This document shows, piece by piece, positions 31,765 to 42,538 of a DNA stretch of 64,000 nt; within the stretch, counting starts at the first letter, position 1; every line of letters starts with the position of its first letter. The notes beneath the pieces were generated by a model. That model was not told the DNA's origin. It searched no databases and saw only the letters and a list, made by a program, of their open reading frames with translations. A program made the position numbers and the translations under genes. Where the stretch lies: assembly GCA_024180945.1 (NCBI GenBank), contig JAKSGN010000043.1, forward strand, positions 2,232,001 to 2,296,000, read 5' to 3'. This DNA comes from Macrophomina tecta. Taxonomy: Eukaryota > Ascomycota > Dothideomycetes > Botryosphaeriales > Botryosphaeriaceae.

Positions 31765-32432
31765 ATGTCTTTCACTGCATCAACTTTCAGAAGGTCTTTG
31801 CTCACAGCCGCGCCGCGCTTGCGTGCTCCAGTAGCCACCGTCTCCCGCGCATCCTCGCCGCTCTCTCGCATCCAGCCTACTTTCCGTTCTACGAGACTCT
31901 TCTCCGCTACCGCCAAATCCAACATGCCTGTCCACAACCTGCAGAGGTATACCCGCCCCCCCAACATTCCCCGCTCTCCCATCGGTCCGTCCGCCGGCTC
32001 AATGCCTCGGGTGTGACGTACATGTACAACTCGAGCAGCAGCTAATCGTCTTCTGCCTTACAGCAAGTCCGACTGGGACTCCGCCCTTAAGGAGCCCGAG
32101 CTCGTCGTCCTTGACTGCTTCGCGACGTGGTGCGGTCCTTGCAAGGTCATCGCCCCCCAGGTCGTCAAGTGAGTAGCCCACCACCGTCCCTCCTTTATCG
32201 CCGAGTCACTCGGTACTGAGACATCGCCTTTCCCAGGTTCTCTGAGGCCTATCCCAACGCCAAGTTCTACAAGCTCGACGTCGACGAGGTCCCCGACGTC
32301 GCCCAGGAGCTCGGCATCCGTGCCATGCCCACCTTCCTGCTCTTCAAGGGCGGCGAGAAGGTCGATGAGGTTGTCGGCGCCAACCCTAAGGCCCTCCAGG
32401 CTGCCATTGAGAAGCACGTGGGCGCGGCTTAA
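31765..32432 (+). CDS. Thioredoxin with dual-start potential (mitochondrial/cytosolic)
   Basis: Three exons, 31765-31946, 32064-32168 and 32237-32432, total 483 nt and 160 residues. It is a small dithiol-disulfide oxidoreductase reduced by thioredoxin reductase. The active site ATWCGPCK lies at residues 81-88 (Cys84, Cys87), and AMPTFLLF carries the conserved cis-proline. Residues 1-53 ([20 protein letters not shown] onward) are rich in Arg, Ser, Thr and Ala with no acidic residues, a classic mitochondrial presequence. An in-frame ATG at 31924 (Met54, MPVHNLQ) sits exactly where ordinary cytosolic thioredoxins begin. One gene may therefore make both forms, as an inference. Both introns (117 and 68 nt) split codons and restore the thioredoxin fold. 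Confidence 0.95.
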
Positions 32433-33850
32433 GTGCCCTCGCCTTTTTGTTTTTTTGGGTCGACATAATGCCATGATGACGTAGGAGGAAATTTTTGAAG
32501 GAAGGATTGAACCCCCCAAAAAAACATCTTCGTCCGGTCGCTTGGAAGCTCTTTCTGCGCCGGCGCCTTTGTGCGGTCGCTGCAGCAAACTTGCTCCATT
32601 CAGTCCGGCTGTTGGCCCAATCATTAGAGGTTACGGGATTCCGATACTGCATTGATGGATGGATAGATATTCCCCTTAGTCGGCAATTGGAGGCTTGTTC
32701 AACTTAAACGAAATGCTTGCGGTCCAATTTTGTGAGAAATTCGGTATGTGGATGTGATCGCTTGGTAACCCCCTGACTACAGTGCGGTGTACAAATCCTG
32801 GGCATGTATGTTTTGGGCTCCACATGTTTACTGATCAACAGGATTGTGTTGTGTTCGGGGCTGCTTCGGTTTGCGGCAATACACTCGTGATCCAGCCCCA
32901 TTGCTTCACTCTTAAGACCAAGACGGGAGCATATCGCAGCTACAGGCTGAGGTCGATGGTCAGCAGAAATCTGCTGCAGATAAGTCCAAAGCTTAGTCGG
33001 CAGAGGTGACGTCAATTGACGAACGTACTCGACAGCAGAAACAAGAAGCTATTGTTTCGTTGACGGGTCTGCTAGGTCCAACCAGTGACCATCACACGCA
33101 CTCAACTCTCCTTGCTCCGGCCAGACTGTTGCAAAAGCAGGAAGCCCCTTCTTTAAAAAGGAAAATAACGGCACCCACTTCTAAGATGGCGTCACAGCGT
33201 ACCCCGCCGTATTCTCTTCAAGCCACGCAGTAAACCTTGGGACCGAGCAGAATTGGTGGCTCAAAAACCGCGCGGCCCGATCCAGGTCCAACCAAGATAG
33301 CGGGGTTGAACTTCCCAACGGCCATGCAGTGGCGGTATATGTGCAAAGGTAATGCAACATCACAGATCTGAGGGCCGCTATCTAGGACTGTGGGTTATCA
33401 ATAACTGTGGGCGAAGATATTCATGAGGCTTCATTTCTCTTGGACTGAGACTCGGTCCCTTTCTCACATCATCTTTTCCTGAGTTCACCTAAATATGCGC
33501 CAATTTTACTCACCTTACCTCCAAGCCTAGTGCTCTTCCCCAGTCTCTTAACCATATCATTCTCTAGGGGCCTCCTGCCTACCAATCCGGCAACGCGCTT
33601 AATGTTGTCTCAACATGGAATCTCCATCTTCCTGTCCCAGGAAGGCATGCGCGCGATCTGGAAGCCGGCCAAATGAATGAAGACGCCCGGTCATCTAGTG
33701 TACCGATGCTGCAAGATTTTGAGGAGGCCCTGTTCAAGTTCAAAAGGCAGTCCCTCCTGCGTTGCCCTCGAGTTTTTCTTTCAATCATTTCGCTTGTTCC
33801 TCAGCTGCTCCGAACACACTCAGATTACTTTCGGTGTGAAAATAGTTGCG
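32433..33850. other. 1.4-kb intergenic; no supported gene
   Basis: Spacer between the thioredoxin gene and the PAN-domain gene, both on the plus strand. Short frames only. Confidence 0.4.
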
Positions 33851-36800
33851 ATGGTGAAGTTCCAGGCCGGGCTGGTTTGCCTGTCCCTTGGCCAGATCAC
33901 ATCGGCGATTCTGCCACAAAGGGAGCTGCTTCAGTCTTCGATGGCAACATCGGCTTCCCCTATCGTGGTGCCATTAAATACAGCATACTCACAGTCTCCA
34001 CCTTCGTCCAAGGTATGGATCCGCCGCTGCTGCTAAATGCCGCATGTTCAAGAAACTTACAAACTATTTCCAGGTTGACATCGAATGCCCAAAGAACAAC
34101 GGCAAGCCGTACACGACATCCAATGGGGCCGTCCTCACAGTTCAATGCACCACGGATCACTACGGCGGCGACTACGAATCTCACCAAGTTGCCTCGTACG
34201 AAGATTGCTTGGAGCTCTGCTCCACGCACTCTCTCTGCAAGGCCATCTCCTTCCACCTTACCAACAATATCTGCTACCTGAAGAGCAACATCCTCCCCGG
34301 CAGCGACAACCAGGGCGTGTGGAGTGCCGTCCTCGTCAGCGCAGGCATCGGCACCGACGGCGGTGATGACCAGAAGCCTTCCTCTACCGCATTGACCGGC
34401 ACGCCTAGCAACTCCGACCACGTGTCAACTATCAACTGTCCCAGGGAGAACGGCCTCGTCCGCAGCGCTGCCTCGCTCGAGAAATTCATCATCGAGTGCC
34501 TCGTCGACCGCGGTGGAGGCGACATTCCCGGCCGCGCTCCAGCGTGGACGGACAGCTTCCAAGCCTGCATCAACGTCTGCGGGGCCGTCGACGCTTGCCG
34601 CGGCGTCTCGTGGGACAACAGCTACCCGGGGGCCAACAAGCCGTGCTACCTTAAGCAGGACCTCAACCCGCCCGTGCAGAACTCCAATATCTGGGCTGCA
34701 CGGAAGTACGGTAGTGCTGTTGGGGATGGCGCTGGTAGTGCTGCTGGCGGTAGTAGTACTGCGACTCCCGGTGTCAGTGGGTCTGTATCGACGGCTACAG
34801 TCACTGAGGGCGCCAGCGTCATGGCTTCCACCACGCGCAGCTTCTCGGAGTCGACTGGTGCGTCGGAGAGCTCCTTATCCTCCTCCTCCTCCTCCTCTTC
34901 CTCTTCCTCCTCCTCCACTACTACCACTACTACTGCTTCGTTGCCTTCATCTGAAAGTGCAGGCGACGGTCAGACTGTGGTCTTGACCAGCACTATCAAA
35001 TCGACTCGTTCTCATGGTCGTCCCGTTGGCTCTAGAACGAGTGGGATGGACCAGAGCAATTCGGTTTCGACCACGAAGGTCACATCGTCGAAAACCGCCA
35101 CTGAAAGATCTACCACGCACTGGGATCAGGCCACTGCAGTTACTGCCTCTCAGACGAGCACTTTCACTATTACGAAAGGTCCGACGAGCTCTTCGGTTTC
35201 GAGCCCAGTTGTGGTCAGCACGTTTACGGTAACTGTAGATCAACTGTCGTCCTCGTCGTCTTCCTCCTCTTCCACCCTCAGTGTACCTAGTATAGCGGAT
35301 CCGTCAACCCCTAACACCTCAAGCACTAGCATGGTGGTGAGCACATCTACCGTAATTGACGAATCATCCGGGACCTCTCTTTCTTCCCAGGCCACACCGC
35401 CTCCTTTTGTCATCTCTCCTTCTGTTGAGACAAGCACTAGAAGTGCGGTATTCTCTGACACCACTTCCACTACCACTTCGGGAGCAGACTCCATGACGCC
35501 GGCAACGCCTTCAACAAGCTCATCAACTGTGACTTCTTCTCCGCCGTTTAGCTCACAGTCATCATTTTCGAGCGCATCCTCCGAGACCATGTCGACTCCC
35601 GTCACCGCAGTGACTTCTGAGACGAAGACAGTTATTGAGGGTAGGACTTCGTCTGTATCCACGGACATTGTCACTACCTTTCAGGCAACAACAGAGCGTG
35701 AGACTTCGATCAACACGGCAGGGACTACCTCTTCAGGAGGAGCGTCTTCCACATCTTTAACTGCTTCTGGATGGCCTCCTGCTTCTATGGGGACTTTGCG
35801 AACCACTCAAACACCAGATGGCCCTACTTCTTATACCACCCCGGGGTCTAGTCACACCAGTACTAATGCTCACACACTTGTCGAGGGCTCCTCCAAGAGG
35901 CCTGGCCGTCCGTCCACCAGGAACCCTCGCCTTACCCCGCGGCCGAATACTCTGACTCAAAGCCGAACTACGACAAGGACGACGACATCCCCTGCTGTAA
36001 CGACTACAACGAAGACAAGCCAATTGAGCACTTCGAGCTTTACAACAGTCTCCGTTCCTACCTATAATCCCCACACACGCTCCGTTAAGACCCCTACCCA
36101 CCCTGATGCGACTGAATCGCCGAATTCAACGAGGCTTCCGAATCCATTCAGACCGTGGGAACCGTTCAGACCATGGGAGTCGCATACCGGGCCATGGATA
36201 ATTAACCTATCGAGCAGGACTCGCCAGACGCCTTCTAAGCCGACAAGTGTGCCGCAGTGTACATGGGACGTCCATCAGATCATTACTGGTCCGTGCGCAA
36301 CTGATATCAATGGCCCTTTTACGAAGCCCAGGATTCCTGTCCCCACATTGCCTCACTTATCCGAATTTCATACTGGCAGTCCCCATATCGACCATCATAT
36401 TCCAAGATCTCTGCCTGCCGGGCATAAATATCCCGCAGGCATCCATGGTGAGATCCCGCCGTCGATCCAGAACCAGTTCCAGGACCAGGAAATCAACTAC
36501 TGGGCACCTTTTGGATCTGAGTACTACTACGCGCAGCTCTGTGTGTCTTGTGAGATCATAAAAGTGGTTGCCGATACCGGCACGTACAAGGGCCAGCCTG
36601 AATGCAACGCTTGCGAGCCTCCAGTCATGCAAGCACGTGCGGGATCCGCTACGTACCTGCCCACGGTCGAGAGCGGCATTTGCGGCTACATCGAGTTCCA
36701 GCCCTCCATCTGTGTTAGCTGCGAACAGAAGAAGGAACAGCAATTCTGGGTGCCAAAGCCCAAACCACAGCCGCCTGTTTACTCAACTCCTGCTTGCCCG

Positions 36801-38267
36801 CTGCCCTGCCCCGAGCCGTGCCCTTGCCTGCCCAAGCCCGAGCCTAAGCCGAAGACCGACACCGTGACTTGCTGGTCGTGCATTCAGACGCCAGTATACT
36901 ACCCCACCACCTTGACCAAGGAGCGCTATAAGACGGTGAAGATCCCGACGCCGGTCCAGCACTATTTGACAACAAAAGAGACTGAGTACATAACGAAGTC
37001 TATCTCGGTCACCACGCCAGCCTATAGGACGAAGACTGAGCACAAAATCGTGACCACCCCCATTTTCAAGACCAGCGTCGACTCCAAGGTAATTACCACG
37101 CCTGTGTACGTGAGTAAGGTCACAACAAAGGTCGTTCCTACGACGGAGTTAATCGTCCAGACAATTCTGTGCAACACCTGCCCTGATGGGAAAACAACGA
37201 CCGTGAGTGTTCACAAGACGCAGACAACCGCAACGACACATTATGTCACGTGCGAGAGGTACAACACAGTGACGCTCAATATGACCGTAAAGACCAAGGA
37301 GACGGAGGTCAAGAGCGTGCCATACACCACAACGATTAAGGCGCAGGAGACCCTGACCAAGTCCATCTCCCACACCGAGACAAAGAGTGTGCCGTATGTG
37401 CAGACCGTCACGGCTACCGAGAAGTGCGAGAACTGCCCCGCTGGCTATACCACGACGCTAAAGACGTACGTGACGCAGCCGCCGGTCGTAAGTACTCAGG
37501 TTGTTACGCTGAGCAAGCCTTGCCCGCAGTGTCCGGATGGCTCGTCGACCGTTGTCGTCCCAGTATCTCCGCAGGTCACGCCCGTGCAGCCCCCTGCGCA
37601 GCCTCCCACCCAACAACTGTCCCAACCCCCCGCGCAGCCGCCTTCTCAGCCTCCCGTCCAACAGCCTCCTCCGGTCCAGACCACCGTCGCCCAGCCTTGC
37701 AAGGAGAGCCCCTGCCCGCCCAAGTCCACCACGACCTTGAGCAAGACCAAGACGCACAGTCGGGCGCAGGTCGTTACGCAGACGAAGGACGAGAAATCGC
37801 AACCTACGGGTGAGGCGCCTGTGCCGCCGAAGACTGAGGGGCCGAAGGGAAGTGCTCCGGCTCCTCAGCCTTCTGCTCCTAAGCCTGAAGGACCAAGACC
37901 CGAGGGCCCTAAGGAGGGTGCTCCTGTCCAGCAGCCATCCGCTCCTAATCCAGAGGCGCCAAAGGGAAGTGCCCCGGCTCCATCGCAGCCCGCTCCCTCT
38001 AAGCCGGCTGCTTCTCAACCCGCTCCCCTTACGACCTACCCCACCCTCACACCGAACGAGACACCCTCGCCCTCGCCCTCCCTTTCGACATCCGAGAGTA
38101 GCAGCAGCAGCAGCACGACGCACAAGCCCAGCAAGACGTCTCCTCTGTCGCCGCCGAAGGAGACGGAGTCGCAGCGGAGCGCGAGTATCGCCTCGACCAG
38201 GCCGTGCGATGTGAAGGTGCTCGTTGCGGTGGTTGTGGGCGCTGTTGTTGCGGTTTGGGGGATGTGA
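33851..38267 (+). CDS. Secreted PAN-domain, mucin-like, probably GPI-anchored cell-surface protein
   Basis: Two exons, 33851-34012 and 34074-38267, give 1,451 residues. The first exon encodes a signal-peptide-like start (MVKFQAGLVCLSLGQITSA). Two PAN/Apple-like modules follow, each with paired cysteines: from CPKNNGK to CYLKSN (about residues 58-135) and from CPRENG to CYLKQD (about 178-265). About 450 residues are Ser/Thr-rich and suited to dense O-glycosylation. Next come cysteine-pair modules (CVSCEIIK, CNACEPP, CVSCEQKK, CWSCIQT) and then Thr-rich stretches punctuated by CNTCPDGKTTTV, CENCPAGYTTTL and CPQCPDGSSTVV. After a Pro/Gln/Lys-rich stalk the protein ends CDVKVLVAVVVGAVVAVWGM, a hydrophobic tail with nothing behind it, typical of a GPI signal. 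An adhesin or cell-wall role is inferred. Confidence 0.88.
34866..34937 (+). repeat. TCC/Ser-codon microsatellite inside the PAN-domain gene
   Basis: A run of TCC/TCT codons followed by ACT/ACC codons encodes a poly-Ser then poly-Thr stretch. Such tracts commonly change length between strains; that is an inference. Confidence 0.7.
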
Positions 38268-38365
38268 TGGGATTTGTTTAAGCGTTGATTCTTCCTCTCT
38301 TTTATTTCATAAAGATTTTGTATTTTAGATAACGGGAGAATTGGGAGAGATTGAAGTTGGAAAAG

Positions 38366-38390
38366 TTTTTTTTTTTTTTTTTTTTTTTTT
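38366..38390 (+). repeat. T25 homopolymer
   Basis: 25 consecutive T about 100 bp after the stop of the PAN-domain gene. On the opposite strand it would read as a poly-A tail. Confidence 0.8.
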
Positions 38391-39891
38391 AATTCAAAGT
38401 ATTGTTTGTGAAGGGGCTTTGTGGATAATGAGTTTTAGTAATACAGATCATTCATTTCTTGCTACTTTATATGGGATTGGTTATTATGGTGGTGATGCAG
38501 CTGCGATGATGCTTGTTCTGAGACGAAGACCGTGACGAGAGGTCTAAGGTATCCTGAGGCGAAGTTGACAGGGACTATGAGGCGGGGACGACCAAGTGGT
38601 ATGTACTCATGAATGGCTATCGTCCAGTATTTAACCCTCGGCGATTCAATGGACGAACCCTGGTCCACGAGACGGTCAGCGGTCTACTGAAGCTTCTCCC
38701 CGGTGTACATTACTATCGCGCTGTCGAGCTGCTCCTCCCCCCCTCGTGCACTTGCAGGCCGGCGGGCTATCGTGCGGTATTTAAACCCACCTCTACCGAC
38801 ACTTGCACCAGCGATCGCGGACATCGTGGGCCACACCGCACTTCTCGCCATGGAAGCCGACCTGCCCCGCCGGGTTTCCAAACTATGCAGTTGTCTTCCT
38901 GAGCCATGGGCGGAGAAGGAACAAGCCGACAGGGACTCTTTCGATCCGGATCCAAAGGATTGCATAGGAAATATGCCTGATCACGAGGGTACAACTTCTG
39001 CAAGGATTTATATCGCTCGGTATGATTTCCTTGCGAACACCAATATCGGCGTTCGATCGTGCTGACGATGACCATCTTGTGGTGTCAACAGCTCGGTGGG
39101 AGGAGCAGGTAAGTCATCTGCGGTGTTGAAATAGGCCGAGGCCGTGATGGGAAAGGCTGCTTTGAGGCGTATCGTTCATTGGTCGAAGTGACGGAGACAT
39201 GTGTACGAATGAGAGGCTATGTGGTGTACTTGGGATGAGAAAAAAGTCAGATTTGAATTACGGCCTACAGGCGACGATGATGGGGGCCAGCAACAGACTA
39301 TAATGTCGATAGGCGGATTGGCACAGAAGTGGTGTCGAAATCAGCGCCTTCGGTTAAGCAGAAGCAGATAGGTCAAGGGTTTTTCCCCTTGAGGTATGTC
39401 GTAAATCTTGCAGGTCTGATGCCGATGAAAGAAGTGAGTACGCGGAATCGATCGCAGCTTTGCCTGTGCGGAGGAAGCAACGATAGCTCTGTAGCCCACC
39501 CGCTACGAGAGGACGTGCCCAGTGGCAAGCCGCATACTAATGGCGTCTTCGTCGTTCTCGGTATACTTGACGATCCCTCTTGAAATCGAGGACATAGAAT
39601 CAGAGACTGTCCCCTATTTTCGAAATCTAAACTCCTGCACCAAGGCACGACGACTGAGCGACCGGTGGGCCGGTGAGCCAGGGGAAACAGGTCCCTGAAA
39701 GCCAGTCGTAGAGTCCTTGCCGGGGCTTGAGTGTTCCAGGGCAACCAAACGCGTGAGCCTGGAATCGAAAAGCCGTCCCATTTGATGTCCGTTGGTCTGT
39801 ATCACCCGGTTTTCTCCGAACGGTATGCTATAGGTAACGTTCCACAGACCACAGAGATTTCAGGAAGGGGGCTTAAACAAATTCCCCCTCC

Positions 39892-39916
39892 AAAAAAAAA
39901 AAAAAAAAAAAAAAAA
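39892..39916 (+). repeat. A25 homopolymer
   Basis: 25 consecutive A in gene-poor DNA, followed by TTTAGAC and another short A-run. I see no upstream coding remnant that would make this a processed copy. Confidence 0.8.
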
Positions 39917-42009
39917 TTTAGACAAAAAAAGGCATCGGGGAGCTGTGGCCGTTGGATCAAAAGAAGTGAGCACCATTGTCTTTGTACTTGCGAGGATATG
40001 CACATGGTAAAGAAGTATAGAGTGCTCGATGTAGCGGACAGGGATACCTAGGTGTAGAAGAAGCTCGAAACGGGAAACGCAGTACCGCCGACCGGCAGAG
40101 GGGAGCCGAAAGCGAGCTCACTCACGGCCGCTTCTGGGCTTCATTAGGGCGACAGGTCTCACGTTGAGGCGAAGAAAAAAAAAAGGGCTTGTATGAAACT
40201 TTCTCAGCCACAAGCGGCAAGCGACATTGGGCACATGGATGGCGTGGGATGGCGCACGTGGGGGTTCGATTTGCTTGCTACAAGCCCACGCTCTTCCGTT
40301 GGCAGAAAGTAACTCATCAAAGTTGCATGCAGGATGAAGCAGAATTTGATGGAAGCGATACCGGAGTGGTACAACAAATAAGACGGGTCGTTTGTGACTC
40401 CTTTTTCATGCAGGCAGCAGGCTGGGATCACTTCCGCAAATGAGCGGGCAGGTCAGCGGCCACGAGATAACAGCTGGCAGCTGAGCTTCTAGACTTGCTT
40501 TGGCTGAGACAGTTGATAACAATGACTTCATCCGAGCCAGGACTGGCGATCCGCGGTGGGCATGGGCGCGCGGTGGTTAGTCTCTTCCCCCGCGAACAGC
40601 GAGGGAGTGGCGGGAGGATCTGGAGATCGTGGAGTCCGTGTTTGTGTGGGAGAGTCCGGAGGCCCGCAGTCTGGCGAAGTTCTGAAGAAGACTCGGGGAT
40701 GGGGATTGCGCAGGCCTGGCTCGCGGGACTGTGCCTGGCGTCGCGAAGAATTTGTGCTTTTGGGGGCCCGTGCACGGTGTTGCGGCGGCGGCATCCCTGC
40801 CGCGGAAGTGAGACGGTCCGACTCGGCCTTCTCTCGACTTCGCCCACGACACGCAAAATCTGCCAGAAACTCTCCCGCCGCCGACGACGTCACCACCCAC
40901 CTTCCGCGCCCGCGCTTGTCGCTCCCATTTCCCGCCTGCCGGCCCATCCTGGCGCGGCTGAGATGGAGCGGTGATGCTGATGCTGCTGGGCGCCGTGGCG
41001 CGTTCCTCCGTTGCCGCGGCCGACGGGACGCTGACCACAGCTTCAGCCTCATGCCCGAAGCCGGCACCAAGCCCGACCCACTCGGGTCCCCAATCTGCCT
41101 TGAAGCTAGCGAGTGACAGGCTCCCGTCCGTCGAGCATGGACCCGCACTGACGACCTTCAGACACGGCGGCGCCTGTTGTTGCCATCGCCTCTTATCTCA
41201 CCGAGTCGGAACCAGCCGGGTTGCACAATTCTGTTGCCAGTCCCGCCGAACGAGCCAATGCGCCACACGGCCTCAGCCTCGTCGATGCCCACGCCCCGAG
41301 CGCAGGGCCGTCGTTCACCCGCAAACACGCTGGAGCGGTCGCGATGCGATGCGCTGCAAGAGGAGGCCGCTGGTAGCACAGCAGGATGCAATGCGCATGT
41401 CGTCAGCGAATCTGCCAAGCGGCGTCTGCATAGGGCTGCTTCTGCGATTGATGGCTGTCCGCGCTAGCCGTGTCGGGAAAGGCGGCACAACTTTTCGTGA
41501 CCGCCTGCCAGAAATTTTTGGGTCCACCACCGCGCAGAGCTGCCCGCCGCAGTCGCACGGCCGCCTGGCTGCCTTGGAGCCAGCCTGAGGACGCCCGCGC
41601 AGTCTGCGGAGAGGCAAAAGGTTCGAAAGGCTGGCCTGGGTGGGCGGGCGCGCTCTTTATGTGTCCGTTGTGCGCCGTGCCTGTTATCTCACCACGAGCA
41701 TCACGGCCACAAGCATACCGCGCGCTACGCGAACACGGTGGGCCTGTGGGCGCCTGGGGCGCCGCGATTGGGCCGCGCTGAGCGAATTCGCCCGCCGTTG
41801 GTTGTTCGATCGGCGTCGTGAGCGCCCGGCGCTGCCCTTCCCAATGTGCCAGAGCTTGCGGCCACGGACCACGCAGCGCCGAAGCTCTCCCTCGCTTTTT
41901 TCAATCCGGCTCACAAACTCTTCCTCTCCTTCCTTCCGACTCTTCATCGACCCGTCCATTCGAAGCTTCAATTCATCTCCAAAGCTTCAATTCCATCAAA
42001 TCCATCACA

Positions 42010-42538
42010 ATGGCTGCTGCTCGCATCACCCCCAAGATGGCCACCCTCACCAGGGCCGCTCGCCCTGCCTTCCGCGCTCCTGTCCAACAGCGCGCCTTCA
42101 CCGGTACAGACTGACCTCACCCTCGTTTGCAAAAGTTTTCCATCAATTGTCCATCCCGTACTGAGTCAATTCCATCATGAAACAGTTGCCAGCCCTGCTG
42201 TCAAGCGTGCCACTCCCTTCCAGGCCGTCAAGCGCCAGCAGCCCTCCGCCATCCTCAGGGCCGCTCAGTTCAACAAGCAGACTGCCCGCCCCTACAGCTC
42301 CGAGATGGCCAACGCCCTCGTCCAGGTCTCCCAGAACCTTGGTATGGGTAACGCCGCCATTGGTCTCGGTGGTGCCGGTATCGGTATCGGTGTTGTTTTC
42401 GGTGCTCTTATCCTGGCTGTCGGCCGCAACCCCAGCATGCGTGGCCAGCTCTTCTCCTACGCCATTCTTGGTTTCGCCTTCGTCGAGGCCATTGGTCTCT
42501 TCGACCTCATGGTTGCCATGATGGCCAAGTTCGTGTAA
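42010..42538 (+). CDS. ATP9: Mitochondrial ATP synthase subunit 9 (nuclear gene)
   Basis: Two exons, 42010-42103 and 42186-42538, give 148 residues. Subunit 9 (subunit c) forms the proton-carrying rotor ring of F1Fo-ATP synthase. Residues 1-67 are a long basic presequence ([20 protein letters not shown] onward), as in filamentous fungi where the gene is nuclear. The mature part starts near [11 protein letters not shown]. It has the two-helix hairpin with the Gly-rich GIGIG helix, the conserved RNP polar loop ([12 protein letters not shown]), and the proton-binding Glu132 in [16 protein letters not shown]. Mature length would be about 81 residues, as in Neurospora. The intron (82 nt) lies in the presequence. 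A pyrimidine-rich leader precedes the ATG, which has a good context (ATCACAATGG). Confidence 0.97.

Larger units (their letters stand above)
38268..42009. other. 3.7-kb gene-poor spacer
   Basis: No gene is supported. It contains a T25 tract, an A25 tract and a GC-rich 3' third (about 40,500-42,000) in which long frames occur on both strands without motifs. The last few hundred bases are pyrimidine-rich and form the ATP9 leader and promoter. Confidence 0.4.
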
